DNA of 64,000 nt from Enoplolaimus lenunculus (Eukaryota > Nematoda > Enoplea > Enoplida > Thoracostomopsidae). Positions 48,128 to 59,699 of this stretch are shown one piece after another. Where the stretch lies: contig JASANG010001526.1 in NCBI GenBank assembly GCA_030248215.1, positions 1 to 64,000 on the forward strand, written 5' to 3'. Positions within the stretch are counted from its first letter, which is position 1. Each line of letters begins with the position of its first letter. Position numbers and translations under genes: made by a program. The notes under the pieces are model-generated. The model saw nothing but the letters and a program-made list of their open reading frames with translations, made no database searches and was not told the origin of the DNA.

Positions 48128-48363
48128 CCCTTAGCGGAAAATTGTTTCAACAGCATAAAAGAGTTCGATTCTCAGAAAATTTTACTTCCTACTGCATTTT
48201 CTAGTTCCGCGGTTGACATATACAATTACAATTTAACTAATTAAGTAAAAAAACCTGTATAATCGTGTTACTCTAAGCATATAATATTGAAATTTCAGTA
48301 CACATCAAGTAATCATTTTCCAAGTTACAGATTTTTTAAAGAAAAAACTAACTTCTACAGTTT

Positions 48364-51300
48364 TCATACAAGCCGGTCAACTGCTAAGTTGCCTGCTAAA
48401 ATATGATTTTGGTTCTTTCGAAAATTTGTGTCAGACACACTGTAAACTTAGTACATGTATTCTATATATATTTACATTTCTTAAATTCTTCAGCATTGTC
48501 TTGAATAAAAATTCGTGTCGAACAGAAGTAACCGGTGCAAAGATCGAACAATAATTAACCCTGCATAACTCCAAAATATTTTGGCATTATTTTTCTTCTT
48601 TTTTCATTCCAAATTCTTTTATTAGTTGTCGTACCGTATTAAACATCAAAAATAATACGACAATGAGTGACTAATACATAAGTGAGCGAGTTCAAATTTT
48701 GATTATGTGGCAGCAAACTTTGTTGACCGCGAGTACATGCGGTATTCGGTCCACAGTCGCCAAATATTTAGCGTTCATTTGATTCACATCGCTTTGCTTT
48801 TACCTTGCAGAATATTACGTACGTCAAGAAGGTTGACTGGTAGAAAGTATGTGTTTATTCACCTTAGCTTAGTTTGATGAAGCTTCACGCATCGTTTCGA
48901 ACTTATAGGATTGTTCAATTAGACATTTTTGCGTCTTGTACTTTGTTTCGAAACGTACCTGTAACCACTAGACTATTGGGGTTGTTATTATCACAGTAAG
49001 TTGGAGACAGCGCCAACGCTAGCAAATCAACTGGATTTCGGTTACAAAATGAGGCTTCGCTGGGATTACTTTTGCAGACATCCATGTATCCATACAACTT
49101 CTGAAAAACTACCTTGTTGTTGAATAATAGATATATATACAAGTTTATAATATATTTTACGCATAACAAATTCAGTTTAAGTCATCGTGAGGATTGGTTC
49201 AACTACTACTGCAATTTCATCAAATTCGGTATGTAGTGATATGACATAAGTTTTCTACTGTTGATAGAAATAAACTGACGTAGCAAGGTACCACAACTAT
49301 AACAATGTTGCAAATTGCATACAGCTTTTCGAGTCTTCAATACGGAACAACACTTTATTTAGCTACTATACTTAAATTGTCTTTTTTATGTAAATGTACT
49401 TATCCTTACCTCATCGTATAATCGAAATGCAGCTGTCGACACATGGTGGCAGCGTAACGTCACATCACGCAACCTTTGAGTAACTTTGATTGCAGCCTAA
49501 ATATCCTTGTTAGAAATATAAAATCAATAATTATCAAGTTGAGCAAACTTGATTGCAAAAAAATCCCTTTACTGATAACCACTAGAATAAGCATATGACG
49601 TTGCGTGCTACACAAGAAAACAAATGATGTCTAAACAATAATTCGTACTCATATGCGTTTACCTACCTTAATAAGTTCATACAGGTGACATATTACGGCA
49701 GCACTTATAACCATATAGGAATCGCCATGTATCTGTTCCTTGTGGACGAGCGGAGACTGAAGCGTCACAGCCCCATTTATAAGCTCTTTTATAGATGTCC
49801 TAAACGCGTTTTCGTCAAAATCTGCAACAATAGTACTCCTTTCATGCAACGAGCCAGTTAAATTTTCTGTGCTCTGACATGACATGTTCAACCCGCTACA
49901 CATCATTTCATTATAACGTTAAAATACGTATGTAAATTGCAACTTTCTGAGGAAAAAACAAAAAAACTCGTAAGTAGATAAGTGAACGTGAGCTATGAAC
50001 GAACTGTGGCAAGAGTTCAAACACAAATTAATGTACTCTAAAAGGTTCTACGTAGTTTGATGAAATGGTACGTACATGTATACACTGTTCAAAAAGTCGT
50101 AACTGTGACATGCGGATGCATGGAGGCAAAATGAAACCTCATGTTAAAGCTGCACAAAAGCGGTAAAAACATGGAAGAACCAAAATACATGTGTATGTTG
50201 ATATTCTTATAAGGCATAAAGACAGAAAATCTCAGCAGTTAATTGTGAGGCGGGGTGGCTCATTGGCTAGCGCGCTGGTCTGATGATTTGTCGACCGAGT
50301 TCGAAACCTCCTGGGAACGTTCATTTTTAGCTGCTGAGCACTCAGAATAAAAAACCGTCGTACCCTAACCTACCCAACTTAAAAGTTTACTGTCCGACTA
50401 CAGTGTGACATGCGGATGTATGGAGGCAAATAATAACCTCATGCTGATGCTGTACATCGGTTAAAACACTGCTGCATATGTAGTGCCTTCATATGCAGCA
50501 GCAGTAAAAACATGGAAGAACCAAGATACATGTGTATAATGTTGAGGTTCTTATAAGGCATAAAACAGAAAAACTCAGCAGTTGATTGTGAGGCGGCGTG
50601 GCTCAGTGGATAGCGCGCTGGACTGATAGTCTGTCGATCCGAGTTCGAAACCTCCTGGGAGCGTCCCTCATTTTCAGGTCAGCTGCTGAGTTTTTCTATT
50701 TTTAAGCTTTATAAGAACCTCAACATTATACACACGTATCTTGGTTCTTCCATGTTTTTACTGTTGCTGCATATGAAGGCACTACATATGCAGCAGTGTT
50801 TTTACCGATGTACAGCATCAGCATGAGGTTATTATTTGCCTCCATACATCCGCATGTCACATATAGTTCTGGAATCAACCAAAAGTAATATCCGGTCGAT
50901 CTTTGGCACAAAAAATACTTAAAGGTTGTGGTAAATCAAACTACCAATTCAGTACATACCTCACCATAATATTACGACCAGCTTCTACACTTAGCTATGT
51001 GTTTTGAGCACCATGGTTCCGAATGCATACTCCCTCACCAAGTTAACGGTACTTGGAATAAAAACATTATGCAAGCATTGCATTATTATAAGGATTAGAT
51101 ATAGAAAACATATTATTTATAGTCTCACCATTAATTTTTCCATAATTGTAACATCATAGAACAACTTATGCCAAAATTGACACGTTTTTTAAACATTCGT
51201 TGCATTCCTAAGGTATATTGCGGCACAATATTACAAAAGTGAATGGTTTCCATCACAGTAAACGAGCGTAAATGAAGTTAAACCCGTAATTAGTCATGCC

Positions 51301-51594
51301 TCGGGCATCGGAATAAACGTTTTGATCTTGACCGTATGGGGCGCTTGAACAACTTCAATATGTGCCAGAACGCTGTTTACAGTGTAAAGTCTTAGCTAGG
51401 TGTGTTTTGTATTAAAAGTGTTTAACGCAGTACCTGTATATTTTGTACCAATTGTGAAATTTTGTCGTTCATATGCGTTCCAAATAGCTTATATTCAGTT
51501 ATTGTGGGGTTCACGTTACCAGTTGTGCGCTTGGTGCATGTTTTGGCACGCGCATAGGCCTTAGAAACAACCTTTATGGACTGTTTGAAGCTAT
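48364..51594 (-). CDS. Unrecognised multi-exon gene, 5' incomplete
   Basis: Four internal exons agree in phase: 51594-51434 (donor CAG|GTACTG), 49873-49667 (donor AAG|GTAGGT), 49496-49410 (acceptor ATATTTAG, donor GAG|GTAAGG) and 49100-48959 (acceptor TTTTTCAG, donor G|GTACGT). A possible last exon, 48395-48364, adds ten codons and a stop. The joined protein (about 208 residues) is mostly predicted helix, with basic and Ser/Thr-rich parts (SFKQSIKVVSKAYARAK; VISAAVICHLYELIKAAIK) and a Cys/Asn-rich end. No signal peptide, membrane segment or known domain is recognised. The start of the second exon is uncertain: another acceptor (TTGTTGCAG) lies 50 bp further in. The first exon was not found; it should lie between 51.6 kb and the HYI start at 52.76 kb, or beyond it. 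Confidence 0.6.
50246..50335 (+). mobile_element. tRNA-Ile-like pseudo-tRNA (SINE head), copy 1
   Basis: tggctcattgg and gagttcgaaacctcc match A- and B-box positions. The putative anticodon loop CTGATGA would read GAT, but the stems do not pair well. It is preceded by a partial arm (50105-50245) related to the inverted repeat at 50405-50861. Confidence 0.5.
50405..50861. repeat. Inverted repeat enclosing a tRNA-like sequence
   Basis: The left arm (about 50405-50583) and right arm (about 50682-50861) are nearly perfect reverse complements. Each contains a smaller ctgctgcatatg / catatgcagcag hairpin. The ~100-bp centre is the tRNA-like sequence at 50590-50665. Transcription through it would form a hairpin of about 180 bp. 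Confidence 0.85.
50590..50665 (+). mobile_element. tRNA-Ile-like pseudo-tRNA (SINE head), copy 2
   Basis: A-box-like tggctcagtgg and B-box-like gagttcgaaac. The anticodon-loop candidate CTGATAG contains U33 and GAT. The D stem and T stem have mismatches, so a working tRNA is unlikely; a SINE or tRNA pseudogene fits better. Confidence 0.5.
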
Positions 51595-51722
51595 CTAAGT
51601 GAATACATAGCATACATATAAAAAAGTCAGCGCGAATTCGCATTGCACAGTAGCAACGCTGTACACGGCGTAGTACATTAGTAAATAACGCATACAATAG
51701 CTAGCACAAGTGGTTGAAGCAG

Positions 51723-51800
51723 TGACGCGGTAGCTCAGTTGGTAAGAGCGTTGGTTCGGTTTACCATAGGTCGCTGGTTCAAATCTAGCCGTACTCCATT
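51723..51800 (+). tRNA. tRNA-like sequence, probably a pseudogene
   Basis: The D arm GCTC..GAGC pairs perfectly, and the T arm (gctgg-ttcaaat-ctagc) pairs with one wobble. A-box tagctcagttgg and B-box ggttcaaatc are good. The anticodon arm fits only with a C at position 33, and the acceptor stem pairs poorly unless a few bases are skipped. I call it a degenerate tRNA or SINE head. Confidence 0.4.
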
Positions 51801-52762
51801 GTTTCATCTACTTCGCAGTAACATAACACTTACATACATTGCCCTTGACACCGCGCAATCTTGCATGTACCCATATGGGCAGGGTCCAAAACGGAATTGG
51901 ATTATATATCGGAATCAAAATAGCAAATTTTTTAGGCGCCTGCCGGACTAACAACTGATTTGAGGGCTTTCAGATACGACCCGCTCAGCTGTTTTCGTTG
52001 TTATCTAATCGATTGCCGTAGTATTGTTAACAAATTGTATTTTTGCAAAATTTTGATGCTATAAATAACTCACATGTAATTTTATTCACAGAAACTTTGG
52101 TAAATTTGTTGTGTTCGAATTCTGAATTTGGACTACCAGGTTTTAATATATAGTTCGAAATGTCAGGCAAAATCAAGAACGTGTTGAAAAGTTGCAGCTT
52201 GTGGGAACCGTAACGCTCTTGCCCTTAAATATTATCGCTAGGGTTTAACTTAACGCTAATCTTCCCATCACTTTAAATCGGAATTAGTCAAAAGTGAAGC
52301 ACTGGTCAGGGACACAATTAGAGCTATATCTTGTCCGAACTAGAACTACATTTTGTTACAATAGGCAGAGGAATCGAAATCGAAAATGAGCTGAAATCAT
52401 AGATTTTAAAGTGAAACATGCAGGTTCACCCATATTTGGTTAATTATTCTGTATTTTAAAGTTTAAGTTCATTGCAACCTGCCCATAATGATTGCGAGAA
52501 CCACGGGCACGGTGACAAGACACGTACCAAGCGCATAATTGGTAACGTAAGTCCGTATTAGTTCGGATAGATATTCACGAGCTTTGTTTATAATTTAATA
52601 TTTATTTTTGTGTTTTTGTACACTTATATCCACTATAAAATGATTTTTATAGCTATAAAATTGAATTCTTACTGCGCCAAAAACAGCGATTACTCTAACG
52701 ATTTATCAGCGTTAACTACCAAGTAAATTCTAAATCTGTCAAAATATGAACTTTTGTTTAAA

Positions 52763-55731
52763 ATGAGCCGAATATCCGTTAACTTAAGTTTCCTGTTTAA
52801 AGAACATGGTACAATGATAAACAGGTAATTATTGACAATTTGTGACGCTGACCTAGTTCATCCTAATTACTGTCGCAGAGGTTCAATCTTAAAATGTAAT
52901 GCAGATAGGAACGTGCTTACCAGCAGCATGTGGGTCGTCATATAACTTGTTGGCGATCGTTCTTTTATAGATCTATAGCTTGAAAGTTTGAACCCATCCC
53001 TCGTCTATTTTTCCAATTGAACAATTATAGAAGGCCTGACATTCCCGAACTATATTGCATACCCACCTAGACTTGTAGGTGGCTCTCTCTACCGCTCTCT
53101 TTATATTAACTTAGATTAGTGCACAACCAACACTAACTGTGTGAAACACGTACGCATCAGGGTGCAACCAGAATTACAATTTACCGGAACCGGAATTTGA
53201 AAATTTTACCGGAACCGGAGAGGGAAAAATGCATTTCACCAAAAATTTCATTTTAATCATATTTTTGCTTTGTTATTTGTGAAATAACCTTAGTCGAACA
53301 TAGGTATTTATTTTATTTGTTGTATTTTAGATTTTCATCATCGACTGAAGTGAAATCCGCCATCAATGGCTTATATTCGGAGTACAAGTGGCTTTCAGAA
53401 GAGATTCTTAAAAATTAGCAAAGTTAAGAAAACGGCCAAATTATAACACCGGAGTTTTTAAATCCGGTAAAAATTTACCGGAACCGGAACCTGAAGGTGA
53501 AAAAATGCCGGAACCGGATTTCCGGTTGCACCCTGGTACGCATACATTCGAAAGAAAACACCCCACCATGTCTCTTAACACAACTATTGCGTGTCGTATG
53601 TAAAAGCAAGCTGCAGAAGGAAAAAGTTGGTCAACAGGCTTCACCTGTGTTGAGCAATTTAACGTAAGCAGATATACTTGGGTTACTATTACGAATGCTC
53701 AATTAGGAACGGTTGGAATGGTTGGGATACAGAGACATGACATGTCTCATTTTAAGATAGTAATTTGACATTTATATAACTTAAGTTTAAAAAATGCTAT
53801 ATTAGGCTCTAGCTATAGCTTCGCGAAACACATATATATATAAGTCAAGTGACTTAGGTCAGGTTTCTATCACTCACCCAAAATTGTTTAATGTAATCTC
53901 GTAGCTAGTCAAACAGTCCTTCGACTATGTATAAACAAAAATGCATTTGGAAGCAATGCGACGAACAGATGCGAATAAAATTTTTTATATATCCATGTGA
54001 TGTATGGTTGCCCCTGTACAAGCGGGCTACGCGAGCATTATAACATGGATGACCCATTACCTAGGCTGAAGCTATTTCCTGTTTAAACATCTGAATGGAA
54101 TATGGTCAGCTTGTTGTGCTGTGTAGTATCTGGAAACTTGGGTTAAACTTAAATAAGGGAAACTGTTACTTATCTTGCGTTTGTCCTTGGAAAAAATTAA
54201 TTAAATGCTCCATTCTATAAAATTATGATCTTTTGTAGTTGTTAGGACTTGAGTCCTTGCAGTTGTAATGTATCCTATCTGTTCTTTAAACATTGTGTAT
54301 TAAACTTGGAATAAGTATCGGCATCCGTATATCTTCAAAATAATCGATATGCGCACCGGGAAAATACTTTGGTATCGGCACATCCCTAGCAAGGATAGTG
54401 CATTTTTTATGATTTACTTGAAATAAATTTTTGTGAATGACATTAGTCACTAGCTGTTAGAAATAGATGGAGACAGAAATTCTTTCCTATCTTTAAAAAA
54501 TTCCGGGCCCGGGTTTGTTCGGAAAATAAATCCGGGTCCGGGTATGCATTCTAAAAAATTCCGGGTCCGGACTTTTCTTCCAGAAAATTCCGGGTCCGGG
54601 TATTTATTTTTAAATGTTGCAACTCTACTTATACCCAGGGCCCTATGTCAGGGTGCAACCGGAATTCCGGTTCCGGCATACTTTCACCTTCCGGTTCCGG
54701 TAAATTTTTACCGGATTTAAAAATTCCGGTGTTATAATTTGGCCGTTTTCTTAACTTTGCAAATTTTTAAGAATCTCTTTTCAAAGCCACTTGTACTCCG
54801 AATATAAGCCATTGATGGTGGATTTCACTTCAGTCGATGTTGAAAATCTAAAATACAACAAATAAAATAAATACCTATGTTCGACTAAGGTTATTTCACA
54901 AATAATAGAGCAAAAAATAACATTAAAATGAAATTTTTGGTGAAATGCATTTTTCACTTTCCGGTTCCGGTAAAATTTTCAAATTCCGGTTCCGGTAAAT
55001 TGTAATTCCGGTTGCACCCTGCCCTGTGTGGCCGATAAATTATTGTTGTACAAGCGTCGCCCATGAATATGTGGTTAGCTGGCCCAGGTCGATATGTTAA
55101 AAATCTAGTTCCGGTTGGAACCGTGCCTTTTAGGTATGGTTGCATATATTGATACTTGTCAGTTTTTACGGATTAGTTTTTCGAAATGAATTTCGCAGCC
55201 GAGGCTAGAGTGAACATTCAGGGCACTTATTGTTTAGATGATAGCATGTAGGCTGCGCTGCTTTGGTGCGTTAGATCGAGTGCTCGGGTAAAATTGGAGT
55301 TTCTGGAGTTTTGGGGTATGCGTTGATTGGGGTTTTATTTGGTATTTGTAGAGTTACCACCAGCGACTAATTTTTAATTTATATTTTTTGAACTACATAC
55401 CACAAAGTTTTGTTTTTGGTGTACGCCTTTGAGACAACACTATGTATTGTGTATGTGTTGCTTAGGTACAAAGCTGCAGTTGCTGCAGGATTTACTACTG
55501 TTGAATGCGGACATCCGTATGAAGTGAATATTGAAGAATTGTCACAATTTTGCCACGAACACAAAGTTCAGCATGCGTTAATCAATTCTCCTGCAGGTAC
55601 GTAATATTTTTATGATTAGGTACCATTATGCAAACGGAATTCCAATTCTTCTAAGAATTTCAATTTCAAACCAGTTTCGGTTCCGTTATATTTTAACTTT
55701 TTTCGCTTTGTACCCTGTTAGGTGTTGATTA

Positions 55732-55811
<80 letters not shown>

Positions 55812-58800
55812 AGTTATGACAGTTATTTGCTTAATTATTTTAATTGCTTCGCTGTAATTGGTTTCAAAGCTAGCAAATGGCTAAAATCTGCTGAAAACTG
55901 GCTTAAAATTCTATTTTTTGTCACGTACTTGTGGTATACGCTAGTAATTTTTGTATGAATTGTACTTTTAAAGTGTTATCTTGCTATTGTAGTACAACAC
56001 TGCCTTTACGGGCCGTCGTTTTTTCAGGGTACAAATTTTAACTGTATTATATCGGAATCTGAACAGCAAATTTATGCCGAGATCGGAACCGGAACTACTG
56101 ATTTTGTAACTATACTGATAATTTGTATTAACAAAATATGACATTGATCTAGGATCTGTTGGCTTGCAACAATTTTCAAAAACGACGCTTGAACAAATTG
56201 GTCGTGTTTTTGATTCTATAAAGCTAAGCTACGATCAATTGTTGTTATTTTCAAAATAAAAAGATAGTTTTGTGCGTTTAGATGTTGAGATCGAGAAAAT
56301 TTGTATACAACATATCTCACAAGTAGGGTTAAAATTGTAATTTTAATATTCTATCCCTCTTGACTGTACAATCGGAATCGAAATAGGAACTCGTTTTGAA
56401 TCGGTATTCTAATCAGAGTTGGAATTCCGGTTGCACCCTGCGTCCTTCAGGTTCAACGCAGTTTGGTGGGTTTGGGACTGCTTGCATTCCGGAAGCTGAA
56501 AATAACTTCAAAGATTCCATTAAAGAAGCAGCAAGATATGCAAATGCTTTGAATTGTAAGAGGTACATGATGCTTTACATTGTAGGTAGTGGTTAGGTTT
56601 ATATATGGTGGGTTTTTAGTTAAGAGTTGGTATTGAAAGCGTCTAGTCTGTTGATATATGGAAAATATTTGGCAACAAAACTCAGTATATATAATGAACG
56701 ATTCTGTCGACCAATATTTGCGTTGACAACTAATTATCATAGTTCAAGAAACGGTTTTTTGAGAGTCAATGCCTTTTTATGTGCGTTCGAAACAAAATAT
56801 TTGTTGCATTTCGAATGAAGACAGTTATGTATATGGATTCAATTGGTGGGAAGTTTGCAGTGTAAAAGGCTTAGCATTATATATCTATGAGTAATGGGGT
56901 AATATCATTGTCGTATCTTGAAGTTGCATCATATTATATCCACACGTTCAAATTCATCGTGCATGCATTAATGAATTCGTGTATTTTACAGGATACACGT
57001 GATGGCTGGAGTGGTTCCGACATCAGTGACACAGATTGACTGCGAAACGCAATATTTGAAAAATATTAGATGGGCGGCGCAAGTATTTCAAAAGGTTTGT
57101 GGTTTGAATTGTGTTGTTAGTGCGGTAATTGCGCAAACCGTGCAACTTGATTTAAAAAATTTTAATAGTAGAAAGGACTGAATTATATTTTTAGTGCAGT
57201 ACTAACATGTAAAGCGAATTGCAGGTACTTCAATACTTTTAGGCCAACTCAGACTCATGATCTTAGTAGTGTTCTTCTTTGCCCTCGACGGTAAATTGTA
57301 GTGTTGCAACATTAAAAATTATGAGAAAACCATTGAACTGGCGACAAAATGCAACATAAAGGACAGCCCCAAGTTCGAAAAGCGCTTCGCAGCATCCCAT
57401 TTCGGTTACCTCACAAGCTTATGTTGAAGTTAATGTTGAAATTTCTGAAATGCAGTTTTTGACAAACCACATTTTTAAGGCAAAAATAGAATAATTGGCA
57501 CGCGTGGAATTGCAGATAAGATGTGGCTTGAACACGTATCTTTCTAATGTTTTTGTTACAAATAGAACTTCGGAATGTTTTTATGTTGAAGGATGATATT
57601 CAACTTACAATTGAGCCAATCAATCCGGTTTCTGTTCCAGGATATTTTTTGAATTCATTTAGTCAAGGTAAGTTGAACAGACTCAATGAATTAAAAACTT
57701 TACACCACAGAAATTGGGCCGGGCAAAAATGCAACACACGCTGGGTATATTCCTTGACACATAGGGCTGTAACTAGTTGTCTCGCTTTCTCATGTGAAAG
57801 AGAGTATGAACTATTGGCTGGAACATTGAATATATCTCGTTTTAAAAGTCCTGACTGTTATACGGCAATAATTTTGCTCAATATACGCTTGAACAAATAT
57901 AATATGGCCCGAAAGTGACATGGATACTTTTTAGCGTGTTTGTTTTTTTGCAATATCATACTGCAATTATATTTAATAGCATGAATTCTAGAGAATTGTT
58001 TGCAGCAGCGAAAACTTTAAAGCTATTTTGTGACCGAACTTGTACATGCATGTTGCACGTGCAAGTTTTTGCTGCAAAAACTTGTACGCGTGAATAGGGC
58101 TCTAGTCAAGTCTGTTGCAACATACAGTGCCAAAACATATCGTGACGCGATACCTGTTTTTATAGCAGGATGGCGAGGCACGCTTATTATTTAAATTTTG
58201 ATCGGCGACGAACGTATGATGTTTTCTGCTTCAGCTTTGGGATATTTAGAACAACTCAATCTGCCGAATTTGAAAATACAAGTAGTAAGCTGTGGTAGTG
58301 CATTTTGTATATTTTGTTTTGCTTATCAAGTTGTTGTCATTTTCATTCAAACAGTATGCCCTTATTGTCATTAATGTTTTTCACCAAAAGGTCCATTTGC
58401 AAATGTGGCTGAGATAAGTGCATATGTGTCAGATTTTAAAACTTTAAATCCTTTTAATGGCATCATTCGATTTTAGTTTTTCGTGCTTTTTGTTGCAAAT
58501 GTGGGCTAAGATAAGTGCATTATGTATCAGATTTTAATTTGATTTTAGTTTTTCGTGCTTTTTGATAACTGTAATTTCAGGATATTTTTCATCTTCAAAT
58601 GATAAGCGGCAATATTACGACATGGATCAAAAGACTAGCTGACCGTATAGGTTTATACGTTTGAAGTGTTTTGTTATATAAGCAAAATGAACAAATAACT
58701 CGTGGGCCAGGGTACTGCCTGAAATAGGTGATAGGTAAGGTTATTTGTTGGATCATTGCTCAGCGTCAATAACTTTGCAATTATTGATTTGGTTGGTTTT

Positions 58801-59611
58801 CGTGCTTATAATTAGGTTTAGTAACGAAATGAAAAACTTGTTAAAATTCAGTTATTCTTTTTTCACATATTTATGTTCTAGGTCATATTCAAGTAGCTCA
58901 AGCTCCAAATCGAAACGAACCGTCTTATCCTGGCGAAATATCGTATGACTACTTCTTCAAATTGCTTCAAGATGAAAAATATTCAGGGTTTATTGGCGCT
59001 GAGTACACACCGTCAGGTAAACGACTGTTATTTTAAATTTTGATAGACTTCGTTTAAAAACACGTGTAAGCCGTAGCTTTGGTTCGTAATTTAAAAAATC
59101 GGTAAAGTTGTCCGATTGGATAATGTAAAATATGCGCTGAAGAAAATAAAGTTGTAGCGATTGATACATTTCAGTCTGTTTCGTTTTCTCATAGTTTAGT
59201 TTGTGGGTCCTTAATCTGAAAAGCATAGCATAATCACTAGTTAGCAAAAGTTTTAAAACTGACAGACTCTAGCAACCGCGGATCTAAATACTGGCACTGA
59301 AGTAGGGCAAATCTAACGTAAAAATGTGCTGAATTTTTAAGCCCATAATTCGTTGATTCGAAAGCTACAAACCTATCATGAACTGGTGATTGGTGCGAGT
59401 ATACGCATTTGTGAATAAGGACCGCTGTTTGAAACCGCAGGGGGTAGCGGTAGTAAACGGGTTTGGATCGAAGATACAGCAGTGCGGTTTCCACATGGCT
59501 GAGATTTAATGTTGTTTAGTAAACCAGTGTAGTTTCATTGTAAAATTATGCTGTTTAGGGAAATCTGAAGATTCTTTCGATTGGATTAATAATTTTGCGT
59601 TGACGAAGTGA
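52763..59611 (+). CDS. HYI: Hydroxypyruvate-isomerase-like protein, complete nine-exon gene
   Basis: Nine exons join in phase: 52763-52824, 55466-55596, 56451-56562, 56992-57094, 57592-57667, 58235-58284, 58581-58650, 58882-59016 and 59559-59611. They give 263 residues, the usual length for the family. The fold is a xylose-isomerase-like TIM barrel. Recognisable family motifs are SVNLSFLF at the start, AAGFTTVECGHPYE, HALINSPAG, the LTIEPIN strand with the metal-binding Glu, DIFHLQ (metal-binding Asp and His), GHIQVAQAPNRNEP, and FIGAEYTPSG near the end. The known reaction is interconversion of hydroxypyruvate and tartronate semialdehyde in bacterial homologues; the animal substrate is less certain. 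A polyadenylation signal AATAAA lies at 59693. Intron 1 (2.6 kb) holds two oppositely oriented hAT MITEs. Intron 2 holds a third, ending 10 bp before exon 3. Confidence 0.94.
53158..53535. mobile_element. hAT-type MITE in HYI intron 1, perfect 8-bp duplication
   Basis: Ends cagggtgcaaccagaatt and ttccggttgcaccctg. Flanked by GTACGCAT on both sides (53150-53157 and 53536-53543). Length 378 bp. The same element lies in the opposite orientation at 54649-55021. Confidence 0.92.
54500..54625. repeat. ccgggtccgggta-rich repeat end
   Basis: Several ttccgggtccggg units followed by ttttaaatgttgcaac. A related end lies at about 38640-38770, within the receptor's transmembrane-to-SEFIR intron (ttccgggtccgtg, then ttttaaatgttgcaac). 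This is probably one terminus of another element family; the other end was not located. Confidence 0.5.
54649..55021. mobile_element. hAT-type MITE in HYI intron 1, inverted copy
   Basis: Reverse complement of 53158-53535 over nearly its full length. Flanks are CCCTATGT (54641-54648) and CCCTGTGT (55022-55029), a 7/8 match to an 8-bp duplication. Confidence 0.9.
55729..55811. repeat. (ATT)n microsatellite
   Basis: About 26 ATT units in HYI intron 2. The poly-Ile ORF across it is an artefact. Confidence 0.97.
56025..56440. mobile_element. hAT-type MITE abutting HYI exon 3
   Basis: Starts cagggtacaaattttaac and ends attccggttgcaccctg. The flanks CGTTTTTT and CGTCCTTC match at 5 of 8, consistent with an aged duplication. 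Exon 3 begins at 56451, so only cgtccttcag separates element and exon. Branch point and much of the pyrimidine tract must lie in element sequence. Confidence 0.75.
58020..58105. repeat. cacgtgcaag foldback fragment in HYI intron 5
   Basis: gaccgaacttgtacatgc and gttgcacgtgcaagtttttg with an inverted partner cttgtacgcgtgaatagggc. Same family as 8082-8353. Confidence 0.55.
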
Positions 59612-59692
59612 CTAACTTGAAAGTTAAACATTATTTTTTGCAAATTTTGTGAATAATGAACAGAGTTAAGTGCAGTTACAGTCATGATTGTA

Positions 59693-59698
59693 AATAAA
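59693..59698 (+). promoter_or_regulatory. Polyadenylation signal AATAAA for HYI
   Basis: Canonical AATAAA 82 bp after the HYI stop codon and the first one downstream on the plus strand. The position is typical, but the cleavage site is not known. Confidence 0.5.
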
Positions 59699-59699
59699 T

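Larger units (their letters stand above)
43100..48360. other. Intergenic or 5' intronic region of the IL-17R-like gene
   Basis: The missing amino-terminal receptor exon(s) should lie here or beyond, but no signal-peptide exon was recognised. Weak possibilities are a short open segment near 44019-44066 on the minus strand (LGSGCQMEYKLLTQEK) and a plus-strand ATG exon at 46611-46665 ending in G|GTATGC. Two MITEs (44933-45269, 45560-45769) and a dispersed repeat (44650-44795) are present. 46200-46600 contains irregular ccctggaaaaactac-like repeats. 47230-48000 shows nothing recognisable apart from an AT tract. Confidence 0.5.

Noticed and set aside
52150-52215. Plus-strand ATG MSGKIKNVLKSCSLWEP followed by a GTAACG site
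   Set aside because: Only 17 codons, no family match, and not needed for HYI, whose first exon is at 52763.
55722-55958. ORF starting with about 30 isoleucines
   Set aside because: Translation of the ATT microsatellite inside a HYI intron.
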